In this document: piece by piece, positions 1-7,497 of the stretch
How the letters are laid out: each line of letters begins with the position of its first letter
Numbering within the stretch: position 1 is the first letter of the stretch
From: Actinomycetota bacterium
GTDB taxonomy: Bacteria; Actinomycetota; Actinomycetes; Nanopelagicales; Nanopelagicaceae
Direction: 5' to 3'
NCBI GenBank assembly: GCA_009704555.1
Contig: WLDY01000008.1
Coordinates: 1 to 11,636 of the forward strand
DNA length: 11,636 bases
The notes under the pieces: generated by a model
What the model saw: only the letters and a program-made list of their open reading frames with translations
What the model was told of the DNA's origin: nothing
Databases searched by the model: none
Translations under genes and position numbers: made by a program

Positions 1-816
1 ATCCGACCTACAGGTCTCGTTGATCCCAAGGTCGTCATCAAACCGATCAAGGGACAGATCGATGACCTCCTGGGGGAGATCAAGGTCCGGACCGAACGAG
101 ATGAGCGCGTCCTCGTCACCACGCTGACCAAGAAGATGGCAGAGGATCTCACCGATTACTTCGTCGAGAGTGGGGTCAAGGTGAGGTACCTCCACTCCGA
201 TGTCGATACCCTTCGCCGCGTCGAGTTACTGAGTGAACTTCGCGCTGGTCTCTACGACGTACTGATCGGCATCAATCTCTTGCGCGAAGGTCTCGATCTG
301 CCGGAGGTCTCGCTTGTCGCGATCCTCGATGCGGATAAGGAGGGCTTCTTGCGATCGACCACCTCGTTGATCCAGACCATCGGTCGTGCTGCCCGTAACG
401 TCTCTGGCGAAGTGCATATGTACGCGGACAACATCACCGATTCGATGATGCGAGCGATTGATGAGACCAATCGAAGGCGAGAGAAGCAGGTTGCCTACAA
501 CAAGGAGCATGGTGTCGATCCAAAACCGCTGCGGAAGCGGATCGCGGATATCACCGAGATGTTGGTCCGTGAGAGTGAGGACACCACCGAACTCCTCGCA
601 TCGAGTAGAAAGCGCTCCAGCGCACCGGTAGGGCTTCACACCAAGTCATTGGTACAAAGGCCGCAAGAGGAGTTACTGGGACTGATCGAATCCTTGACGG
701 AGCAGATGCGAGAGGCCGCGGGACAGCTGCACTTCGAATTGGCAGCACGGTTGCGCGATGAGATCGCAGAGCTCAAGCGCGAACTCCGAGACATGGGGAT
801 AGCAGGTGTGAAGTGA
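1..816 (+). CDS. uvrB: UvrABC system protein B, C-terminal part (5' end outside window)
   Basis: UvrB is the helicase-like damage-verification subunit of nucleotide excision repair; it is loaded by UvrA and recruits UvrC. The frame is open from base 1, so the 271 residues seen are roughly the last 40% of a protein that is usually about 670-700 aa. Visible are the end of helicase domain 2 with motif V (GINLLREGLDLPE, about residues 90-102 of the fragment), motif VI (QTIGRAARN, 125-133), and the C-terminal UVR coiled-coil motif (about 225-263), which contacts UvrC. The N-terminal Walker A and beta-hairpin lie upstream of the window. The first ATG inside the fragment (136) is internal: homology to UvrB continues upstream of it (IRPTGLVDP at the very start). 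The TGA stop overlaps the start of uvrA, so the two are probably translationally coupled. Identification is very secure. Confidence 0.98.
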   Translation: MRPTGLVDPKVVIKPIKGQIDDLLGEIKVRTERDERVLVTTLTKKMAEDLTDYFVESGVKVRYLHSDVDTLRRVELLSELRAGLYDVLIGINLLREGLDLPEVSLVAILDADKEGFLRSTTSLIQTIGRAARNVSGEVHMYADNITDSMMRAIDETNRRREKQVAYNKEHGVDPKPLRKRIADITEMLVRESEDTTELLASSRKRSSAPVGLHTKSLVQRPQEELLGLIESLTEQMREAAGQLHFELAARLRDEIAELKRELRDMGIAGVK

Positions 817-3662
817 TGGATCATCTGATCGTCCGTGGTGCGCGGGAACACAACCTCAAGAACGTCAACCTAGAGGTGCCACGAAATGCCTTGATCGTCT
901 TCACCGGGCTCTCCGGTTCGGGTAAGTCATCCCTGGCATTCGACACCATCTTCGCCGAAGGTCAGCGCCGCTATGTTGAATCTCTCTCAGCCTATGCGCG
1001 TCAGTTCCTTGGCCAGATGGATAAACCTGATGTCGACTTCATCGAAGGACTCTCTCCGGCGGTCTCGATCGACCAGAAGTCGACCAACCGCAATCCGCGT
1101 TCGACCGTGGGAACCATCACCGAGGTCTATGACTACCTACGTCTTCTCTTCGCTCGCGCAGGAAGACCACATTGCCCTAAGTGCGACAAGCCGATCCAGA
1201 GGCAGAATGCACAGAACATCGTCGATCAGATCCTGCAACTTCCGGTAGGGACCAAGTTCCAAGTCTTGGCACCAGTGATCCGGAGCCGCAAGGGTGAGTT
1301 CGTCGATCTCTTCAAGGAGTTGCAGGCCAGCGGTTATTCGAGGGCCCGAGTGGATGGCGCGACGATCATGCTCGATGACCCTCCGAAATTGAAGAAGCAA
1401 GAGAAACATTCGATCGAAGTCGTGATCGATCGCCTCACCGTCAAAGAGGAATCACGCTCCCGCATCAATGACTCGATCGAGACTGCGCTCAAACTCGCTG
1501 ATGGCCTGGTCATCTGTGACTTCGTCGATGGGCTCGGTGAAGGAAAGAAACGCGAGAAGGAACGGACCTACAGCGAGAAGTTGGCATGCCATGACTGCCA
1601 GATCTCCTTTGAAGAATTGGAACCACGATCCTTCTCCTTCAACTCTCCCTTCGGCGCATGTCCAGAGTGCACAGGTATCGGATCAAGACTTGAGGTCGAT
1701 GAGGAACTAGTCATCCCTGATGACTCGATCTCGATCTCGGATGGAGCGATCGCACCATGGTCTGGCGGTCAATCATCGGAGTATTTCCTGCGACTTCTTG
1801 AAGGTCTCTCCTCTGACCTCAAATTCTCACTCGAAATCCCTTGGAAGCGACTCTCGGCGAAGGCCAAAGAGGCGGTCTTGCATGGTTACGAATACGAGAT
1901 CCATGTGAAGTACCGCAATCGTTACGGTAGGACGCGCAATTACTCCACCGGCTTCGAGGGAGTGGTGCCTTTCATCGAGAGGAGGCACTCGGAGACCGAT
2001 AGCGATTACAGCCGTGAGAAGTACGAGGCGTACATGCGCGAGACTCCTTGCCCGAAGTGTCAGGGGAGTCGACTCAAGCCTGAAGTCCTGGCAGTGAAGA
2101 TCGGTGGCCTCAATATCTCGCAGATCGCTGAGTTGTCCATCGATGAGTGTGCGAAGTTCCTTGCCTCGATCGAGTTCACCGAGCGCGAGGCGAAGATCGC
2201 AGAGCGCGTCATGAAGGAGGTCAACTCCCGGTTAGGTTTCCTCATCGATGTCGGTCTGGAGTACCTCACACTCGCCCGGGCTGCGGCGACGCTCTCTGGT
2301 GGTGAGGCACAACGGATCCGCCTTGCCACACAGATCGGCTCTGGACTGACCGGAGTCCTCTATGTCTTGGATGAGCCAAGCATCGGATTGCACCAGCGTG
2401 ATAACCGACGATTGATCGAGACCCTGACTCGCCTTCGCGATATAGGCAACACCTTGATTGTCGTCGAACATGATGAAGAGACGATCAGGACCGCAGATTG
2501 GATCGTCGACATCGGTCCTGGAGCAGGTGAGCATGGCGGCGAGGTCGTCGTCTCCGGCGATTATGAAGCGCTGATCACTTCCAAGAAGTCCATTACTGGT
2601 GATTACATCTCCGGCCGCAAGGAGATCGCCACACCGAAAAAGCGGCGCCCCCTCGATGCAAAGCGAGCGCTTCTGATCAAGGAGGCTAAGGCGAACAATC
2701 TCAAGTCGGTCGATGTGCGGATCCCGCTGGGTCTCTTCGTCGCAGTCACGGGAGTGAGTGGATCGGGTAAGTCGACCTTGGTCAACGACATCCTCTACTC
2801 GGTCCTCGCAAACAAACTCAATGGTGCGCGTATCGTTCCTGGACGCCATCGAACAATCCAAGGCCTCGATCACCTCGACAAGGTCGTCCATGTGGATCAA
2901 TCCCCGATAGGGCGCACGCCGCGGTCGAATCCGGCGACCTATACCGGCGTCTTCGACAAGATCCGCGCACTCTTCGCAGAGACGAGTGAGGCGAAGGTTC
3001 GTGGCTATCAGCAGGGACGCTTCTCCTTCAACGTCAAAGGTGGTCGCTGCGAGAATTGTGCTGGCGACGGCACCATCACGATCGAGATGAACTTCCTTCC
3101 TGATGTCTATGTCCCATGCGAGGTTTGTCATGGCGCCCGATACAACCGGGAGACTCTCGAGGTTCATTACAAGGGCAAGACGATCTCCGAAGTATTGGAT
3201 ATGCCGATCGAGAAGGCGGCTGACTTCTTTGAGAGCATCCCATCGATCTATCGTTACCTGCGGACGCTCTGCGATGTGGGACTCGGTTATGTCCGGCTAG
3301 GACAATCTGCTCCGACGCTCTCTGGTGGTGAGGCGCAGCGCGTGAAACTGGCGACGGAGTTACAACGTCGCTCTACCGGTCGAACGATCTACGTCCTCGA
3401 CGAGCCGACTACGGGTCTGCATTTCGAGGATGTACGCAAACTCCTCCTCGTCCTCTCTCGACTCGTAGAGACTGGCAACTCCGTCGTCGTGATCGAACAC
3501 AATCTCGATGTGATCAAGTCCGCGGATTGGGTGATCGATCTCGGTCCCGGTGGTGGCTCTTCAGGTGGCGAGGTGATCGCAGAAGGAACCCCGGAACAAG
3601 TGGCGAAGGTAGAGGGAAGCTTTACTGGGCAATTCTTGGCGGAAGTCCTTGGCAAGAAGTAG
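813..3662 (+). CDS. uvrA: UvrABC system protein A, damage-recognition ATPase
   Basis: UvrA is a dimeric double ABC ATPase that finds DNA lesions and loads UvrB. At 949 aa it is full length (E. coli 940). Both ATPase halves are intact: Walker A GLSGSGKS at 32-39 and GVSGSGKS at 647-654; signature LSGGEAQR at 494 and 836; Walker B with LDEP at about 519 and 862. Both structural zinc modules are present: C259-X2-C262-X20-C283-X2-C286 and C746-X2-C749-X19-C769-X2-C772. The start is ambiguous. GTG at 813 gives a 4-nt overlap with uvrB (GTGA), and ATG at 816 gives a 1-nt overlap (TGATG). The protein is MMDHLIVRG or MDHLIVRG, and both fit homologues. No strong Shine-Dalgarno is seen, only a G-rich stretch near 795-799, so coupling to uvrB is likely. 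The gene overlaps uvrC by 14 nt at its end. Confidence 0.98.
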   Translation: MMDHLIVRGAREHNLKNVNLEVPRNALIVFTGLSGSGKSSLAFDTIFAEGQRRYVESLSAYARQFLGQMDKPDVDFIEGLSPAVSIDQKSTNRNPRSTVGTITEVYDYLRLLFARAGRPHCPKCDKPIQRQNAQNIVDQILQLPVGTKFQVLAPVIRSRKGEFVDLFKELQASGYSRARVDGATIMLDDPPKLKKQEKHSIEVVIDRLTVKEESRSRINDSIETALKLADGLVICDFVDGLGEGKKREKERTYSEKLACHDCQISFEELEPRSFSFNSPFGACPECTGIGSRLEVDEELVIPDDSISISDGAIAPWSGGQSSEYFLRLLEGLSSDLKFSLEIPWKRLSAKAKEAVLHGYEYEIHVKYRNRYGRTRNYSTGFEGVVPFIERRHSETDSDYSREKYEAYMRETPCPKCQGSRLKPEVLAVKIGGLNISQIAELSIDECAKFLASIEFTEREAKIAERVMKEVNSRLGFLIDVGLEYLTLARAAATLSGGEAQRIRLATQIGSGLTGVLYVLDEPSIGLHQRDNRRLIETLTRLRDIGNTLIVVEHDEETIRTADWIVDIGPGAGEHGGEVVVSGDYEALITSKKSITGDYISGRKEIATPKKRRPLDAKRALLIKEAKANNLKSVDVRIPLGLFVAVTGVSGSGKSTLVNDILYSVLANKLNGARIVPGRHRTIQGLDHLDKVVHVDQSPIGRTPRSNPATYTGVFDKIRALFAETSEAKVRGYQQGRFSFNVKGGRCENCAGDGTITIEMNFLPDVYVPCEVCHGARYNRETLEVHYKGKTISEVLDMPIEKAADFFESIPSIYRYLRTLCDVGLGYVRLGQSAPTLSGGEAQRVKLATELQRRSTGRTIYVLDEPTTGLHFEDVRKLLLVLSRLVETGNSVVVIEHNLDVIKSADWVIDLGPGGGSSGGEVIAEGTPEQVAKVEGSFTGQFLAEVLGKK
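2287..3334 (+). repeat. 22-bp perfect direct repeat pair within uvrA (2287-2308 and 3313-3334)
   Basis: The DNA encoding the ABC signature TLSGGEAQ is identical over 22 nt in the two ATPase halves. The copies are 1026 bp apart (342 codons, so in the same reading frame). Flanking bases differ on both sides. The amino-acid identity is expected for the family; identity at every synonymous position is less so. It may reflect codon preference or local gene conversion. It is not a mobile-element repeat. Confidence 0.85.
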
Positions 3663-5610
3663 ACGAGATCCCGCGAGCTATCGCCCAACCGGGGTCCCAG
3701 ACGCTCCCGGTGTCTATAGATTCTTCGATGAAGATGAGAAGGTCATCTACGTTGGAAAGGCGAGATCGCTTCGCAATCGGCTGAACTCATACTTCCAGAA
3801 GAACCTCACCGAGAAGACTCGGCGGATGGTCGAGAGCGCAGTGCGCGTCGACTGGACTGTGGTTTCGAGTGAGGTGGAGGCGCTCCAACTCGAGTTCAGC
3901 TGGATCAAGTCTGAGAGCCCAGAGTTCAATGTCCAGTTTCGTGATGACAAGTCATATCCCTATCTCGCACTGAGCGTCGGGGATGAATATCCGCGGATCT
4001 TCATCACTCGCTCTGAGCGACGCGATGGGCTCAAAAGATTCGGTCCTTACACCCATGCATGGGCGCTTCGAAGCACCTTCGACGTGATCCAACGAGCCTT
4101 CCCGGTTCGAAGTTGTAGCGTTTCCAATTTCGAGAAAGCGAAACGAACGAAACGCCAATGCCTCTTGGGCGATATCGGTAAGTGCTCTGCGCCTTGTGTT
4201 GGTCGGATCAGCAAGGTCGATCATGACGCGCTCGTCCAAGGAGTTGTGGGATTCCTTGAGAAGGGCGATGAAGAGGTGCTGGCTCATCTCGCGCAGGAGA
4301 TGGAGGAGGCGGCCGCGCGTGAGGAGTTCGAACGCGCAGCCCTGCTCCGTGACCGGATCAATTCGATCACGAAGGCTCAGGAGTCATCCGATGCCGCCTG
4401 GTCAGAGAGCCTAACCCTCGACCTCTTCGCTCGTCATGACGATGTGACCCATTCCGCCATCTCGTGGTTCACAGTGCGATCCGGTCGGATCACTGGCTCC
4501 AGGTCATGGGTAATCGAGATGAAGTCGATCCCAGAAGATAGTTCGATCATGGAGATCGCATTGCAACGCCACTATGAGAAGTTCCCGGAGGAGATACCGA
4601 GCGAGATTCTCATCTCGGATCACGGCGATGATCTCGATTCATTGGCGGCGCTCCTTACCGAGCACGCTGGGCGCGCTGTCACAATCAAGAGTCCGCAACG
4701 GGGCGAGAAGTCAGAGTTGATGGCGATGGCGAAGCGGAGCGCTCACTACGCCTTGGTTCAATTTCTCTCCAAGAGATCCAACGACACCGCGGTCACTGGG
4801 ACTGCGCTCGAGGAGATCGCAGAGGCCTTGGATCTCACTGAGATCCCACTCCGAATCGAATGTTTCGATATCTCCAACATCCAAGGTACGACGATCGTCG
4901 CATCGATGGTGGTCTTCGAGGATGGTCAACCACGAAAGAGCGAATATCGTCGTTTCTCGATCACGGACCCGGAGATCAAGGATGATTTCTCATCGATGGC
5001 TCACGTCGTCACTCGTCGTTTCAAGCGATTCCTGCTCGAGCGCGAGATCGACATCTCTGAAGTCGAGATCAGTGGTGGCAAACGTCCTAAGTTCGCCTAT
5101 CCGCCACAACTCGTCGTGATCGATGGTGGCAAGGGTCAGGTCAATGCTGCATGGCAAGCCTTGACTGCGCTCGGAATCTCTGGGATCCCCGTGGTCGGCC
5201 TCGCGAAGAGATTGGAGGAGATCTATCTACCAGAGACGAGTCAGCCGATTATCTTGCCTCGACATAGCGAGGGACTCTTCCTGCTACAACGGATCAGGGA
5301 TGAGGCTCACCGATTCGCAATCACCTTCCATAGGAGCAAGAGGTCCAAGTTGATGCTCGACTCGCTACTTGATGAGATCCCGGCCCTGGGCGAGATACGC
5401 AGGCAGACGCTCTTGGAGAGATTTGGATCGGTTGCAGCGCTACGTAAGTCCAACGTAGATGAGATAGCGACCGTCCCTGGGATCGGCCCGCGAATAGCCA
5501 CTCTGATCGTCGACCATCTGGCCACTCTCTCGACCGAGGTGCTCGATACCGCCACTGGTGAGCTGATATCGAGTCAGGATTCCGATGTGGTAGCGAGCGA
5601 CGAGCAGTAG
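3649..5610 (+). CDS. uvrC: UvrABC system protein C, dual-incision nuclease
   Basis: UvrC makes both cuts around the lesion in the UvrB-DNA complex. The product is 653 aa, within the actinobacterial range. An N-terminal GIY-YIG nuclease (3' incision) starts at GVY (Y23) and IYVG (Y34). A four-cysteine set C156-X14-C171-X7-C179-X3-C183 matches the Fe-S cluster ligands known in E. coli UvrC. A UVR motif for UvrB binding lies at about 212-240. The RNase H-like 5' nuclease carries a DDH triad: D407 in FDISN, D492 in VIDGG, H554 in RDEAHR. Tandem helix-hairpin-helix DNA-binding motifs end the protein (about 568-625, with VPGIGPR). The start is TTG at 3649, inside uvrA: no other start codon lies before the conserved DPASYRP segment, and actinobacterial homologues begin just before it. 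GGAAG at 3641-3645 is only 3 nt from the TTG, a poor spacing. Confidence 0.97.
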   Translation: MARSRRDPASYRPTGVPDAPGVYRFFDEDEKVIYVGKARSLRNRLNSYFQKNLTEKTRRMVESAVRVDWTVVSSEVEALQLEFSWIKSESPEFNVQFRDDKSYPYLALSVGDEYPRIFITRSERRDGLKRFGPYTHAWALRSTFDVIQRAFPVRSCSVSNFEKAKRTKRQCLLGDIGKCSAPCVGRISKVDHDALVQGVVGFLEKGDEEVLAHLAQEMEEAAAREEFERAALLRDRINSITKAQESSDAAWSESLTLDLFARHDDVTHSAISWFTVRSGRITGSRSWVIEMKSIPEDSSIMEIALQRHYEKFPEEIPSEILISDHGDDLDSLAALLTEHAGRAVTIKSPQRGEKSELMAMAKRSAHYALVQFLSKRSNDTAVTGTALEEIAEALDLTEIPLRIECFDISNIQGTTIVASMVVFEDGQPRKSEYRRFSITDPEIKDDFSSMAHVVTRRFKRFLLEREIDISEVEISGGKRPKFAYPPQLVVIDGGKGQVNAAWQALTALGISGIPVVGLAKRLEEIYLPETSQPIILPRHSEGLFLLQRIRDEAHRFAITFHRSKRSKLMLDSLLDEIPALGEIRRQTLLERFGSVAALRKSNVDEIATVPGIGPRIATLIVDHLATLSTEVLDTATGELISSQDSDVVASDEQ

Positions 5611-5623
5611 AGTCAGAACCGTT

Positions 5624-6496
5624 ATGGCAAAGCGAGAATTGTTGGTCATCTCCGGGATGAGCGGGGCAGGGAAGTCCTCGGTCGCAAAGACCCTTGAGGA
5701 TGGCGGTTGGTACGTCGTCGACAACCTTCCACCGGCGTTGATCTCCTCGCTCTTCGAGATGACCGAACAGACGGTTCATCTGATCGCAGTCGTCATCGAC
5801 GTCCGTGGGCGTGAACACTTCGACGACCTCACTCGCGCCCTCGCCGAACTCACCCAAAGGGGGATCGAGACTCGGATCCTCTTCGTGGACGCTTCCGATG
5901 AGTCGCTCGTCCGCAGGTTCGAGGCGACCAAGAGACCGCATCCGCTCCAGTCGAGTGATCGCGTCCTCGACGGCATCCATCGTGAGCGCGAGAAGCTTCA
6001 AGACCTCCGGAGCAAGGCAGACATCATCGTCGACACAAGTGAGATGAACATTCACCAGCTCGAACGTCGAATCGATCAACTCTTCGAACACGAAGGAAGA
6101 GTTGATCTGCAGATGAACCTCATCTCATTCGGTTACAAATATGGTCTTCCAGTCGATGCTGACTTGGTCCTTGATTGCCGCTTCATCACCAATCCACATT
6201 GGGATCCGGAGTTGCGTCCGCTCACTGGACTTGATGGCGCGGTCTCGGATCGAGTCCTCGCCAGCGAAGGCGTTGCCAACTTCATGGATCGAGCAGTCGA
6301 GATGATCGGTTCGGTGATCCCGGGATTCATACGAGAGGGTAAGAAGTTCGTGACCGTCGCCATAGGTTGCACGGGTGGCAGACATCGCTCGGTGGCGATC
6401 TGTGAGGCATTGAGTGAACGATTGAAAGAGATGGACCATGCCGACCTCTCGCTCCTGATCCAATCCTCGCACCGGGATGTACGACGGACCGTCTGA
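5624..6496 (+). CDS. rapZ: RapZ/YvcJ family P-loop nucleotide-binding protein
   Basis: The protein (290 aa, usual family length) has an N-terminal P-loop NTPase-like domain: Walker A GMSGAGKS at residues 11-18, followed by the family motif VVDNLPP. Further family hallmarks are VIDVRGR, FEATKRPHPL, SFGYKYGLP, DCRFITNPHW and, in the C-terminal domain, GCTGGRHRSVAICEAL. In E. coli RapZ binds ATP/GTP, the sRNAs GlmY/GlmZ and glucosamine-6-phosphate to tune amino-sugar synthesis. Those sRNAs are not known from Actinomycetes, so the role here is open; a cytoplasmic link to cell-wall precursor supply is inferred from family and neighbourhood. The ATG lies 13 nt after the uvrC stop with no strong Shine-Dalgarno, suggesting co-transcription with uvrC. 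The order rapZ-yvcK-whiA is conserved in Gram-positive bacteria. Confidence 0.95.
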   Translation: MAKRELLVISGMSGAGKSSVAKTLEDGGWYVVDNLPPALISSLFEMTEQTVHLIAVVIDVRGREHFDDLTRALAELTQRGIETRILFVDASDESLVRRFEATKRPHPLQSSDRVLDGIHREREKLQDLRSKADIIVDTSEMNIHQLERRIDQLFEHEGRVDLQMNLISFGYKYGLPVDADLVLDCRFITNPHWDPELRPLTGLDGAVSDRVLASEGVANFMDRAVEMIGSVIPGFIREGKKFVTVAIGCTGGRHRSVAICEALSERLKEMDHADLSLLIQSSHRDVRRTV

Positions 6497-6566
6497 CTCG
6501 GTTCGAGTGAGCGACCATGAGGTGGATCTGCAGGTGAATCTAGATTCGGCGAGGGACCCGGCATGA
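6477..6566 (+). CDS. possible 29-aa small ORF bridging rapZ and yvcK (speculative)
   Basis: An ATG at 6477, inside the end of rapZ and in another frame, opens a 29-codon frame that crosses the whole 66-nt rapZ-yvcK spacer. It stops at a TGA overlapping the yvcK start codon (ATGA, 6563-6566). A GTG at 6507 in the same frame would give 19 aa. The peptide would be acidic and polar (begins MYDGPSDSV, ends DSARDPA) with no membrane segment or known motif. The overlap arrangement would suit translational coupling of yvcK. No good Shine-Dalgarno precedes the ATG, and a frame of this length can occur by chance, so this is a candidate only. Confidence 0.15.
   Translation: MYDGPSDSVRVSDHEVDLQVNLDSARDPA
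6551..6556 (+). promoter_or_regulatory. ribosome binding site of yvcK
   Basis: GAGGGA ends 6 nt before the ATG at 6563 and is among the better Shine-Dalgarno matches in the window. It supports that ATG as the yvcK start; an in-frame TGA at 6518-6520 rules out a much longer N-terminus, and no other ATG, GTG or TTG lies between it and 6563. Confidence 0.6.
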
Positions 6567-7492
6567 CTCTCAAAGTGACAGCGCTCGGTGGTGGACACGG
6601 CCTCGCTGCGACGCTCAGTGCACTACGACGTTGCGATATCGACATCACTGCGATCGTCACCGTCGCTGACAACGGTGGGTCCTCGGGACGCTTACGAGAG
6701 GAATTCGGATCGCTGCCACCAGGAGATCTGAGAATGGCTCTTGCTGCGCTCTGTGCCGATGATGCCTGGGGTAGAGGTTGGGCGGAGATTATGCAATACC
6801 GATTCACCTCAGACGGGGAGATGAATGGGCATGCCCTTGGGAATCTACTGCTGACTGCGCTCTGGGATCGTGAATCCGATCCGGTGAAAGGACTTGATCA
6901 GGTCGGCGCACTCTTGAAGGTGGTCGGTCGAGTCCTTCCAATGTCGCTCGAACCACTTGAGATCGAAGCGGATTTCGCTGATGGGGTGAGGATCCGTGGC
7001 CAAGTCGAGGTAGGTACATATCGCGGCGATCTCATCGATATTCGGATCATCCCGCAACAACCGAAACCGACACCGGAGGCAGTGACCGCTATCGGTCTAG
7101 CAGATTGGATCACGCTCGGTCCAGGATCCTGGTTCTCTAGTGTGATGCCTCATCTCTTGGTCAAGGACCAGCTTGATTCCATCGTCGCATCACCCGCAAG
7201 AAAGTTGGTTCTGCTCAATCTCGATGATCCAGCTGGCGATGAACTCTCTGGAACCTCACCGATGCATCACCTTGATGTCATCGCGCGATTTGCCCCACGG
7301 ATGAGACTTGATGTCGTCCTGGCTGATACATCCTTATCTCGTTATGGTCAAGCACTCAATGAGAAGGTCGAGGCGATGGGTGCACGCCTGGTGTTGTGGG
7401 ATTTAGCACAAGATGAAGCAAAGAACTATCACGAGAGTGAGAAATTAGCCCCTGCATTCCGCCACATTTTCGGCGCCGAAAGTGTTAGATAG
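6563..7492 (+). CDS. yvcK: YvcK/CuvA family CofD-like nucleotide-sugar-binding protein (gluconeogenesis factor)
   Basis: This 309-aa protein belongs to the CofD-like YvcK family (CuvA in mycobacteria). B. subtilis YvcK is needed for growth on gluconeogenic carbon sources and for correct cell shape, and binds UDP-sugars such as UDP-GlcNAc. Catalytic activity is not established for the family. Hallmarks seen: the Rossmann-like LGGGHGL at residues 8-14, TVADNGGSSGRLR at 33-45, LPPGDLR, the GHALGNLLLTAL segment, and GPGSWFSSVMPHLLV in the second half. The motif usually written VADDGG reads VADNGG here, a conservative change. The start is ATG 6563 with GAGGGA upstream. It lies 66 nt after rapZ and 5 nt before whiA, so is almost certainly co-transcribed with whiA. 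Its likely role is balancing carbon flux into cell-wall precursors; this is inference from homologues. Confidence 0.95.
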   Translation: MTLKVTALGGGHGLAATLSALRRCDIDITAIVTVADNGGSSGRLREEFGSLPPGDLRMALAALCADDAWGRGWAEIMQYRFTSDGEMNGHALGNLLLTALWDRESDPVKGLDQVGALLKVVGRVLPMSLEPLEIEADFADGVRIRGQVEVGTYRGDLIDIRIIPQQPKPTPEAVTAIGLADWITLGPGSWFSSVMPHLLVKDQLDSIVASPARKLVLLNLDDPAGDELSGTSPMHHLDVIARFAPRMRLDVVLADTSLSRYGQALNEKVEAMGARLVLWDLAQDEAKNYHESEKLAPAFRHIFGAESVR

Positions 7493-7497
7493 CGCCC

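Noticed and set aside
2232..3167. 311-codon open frame on the minus strand opposite uvrA
   Set aside because: It lies wholly opposite a highly conserved gene, resembles no protein I know, and is explained by the codon use of uvrA, which leaves few stops on the opposite strand.
4325..4333. GTTCGAAC-like core inside uvrC as a LexA/SOS box
   Set aside because: It is inside a coding region, lacks the spaced inverted-repeat form of actinobacterial SOS boxes, and no promoter is nearby.
5321..6091. 256-codon minus-strand frame across the uvrC-rapZ junction
   Set aside because: Both + strand genes are unambiguous with intact motifs; the antisense frame has no recognisable domain and low-complexity stretches typical of shadow frames.
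6518..6562. A frameshifted C-terminal extension of rapZ into the spacer
   Set aside because: RapZ already ends just after the conserved HRD region at normal family length, so no lost extension needs explaining.
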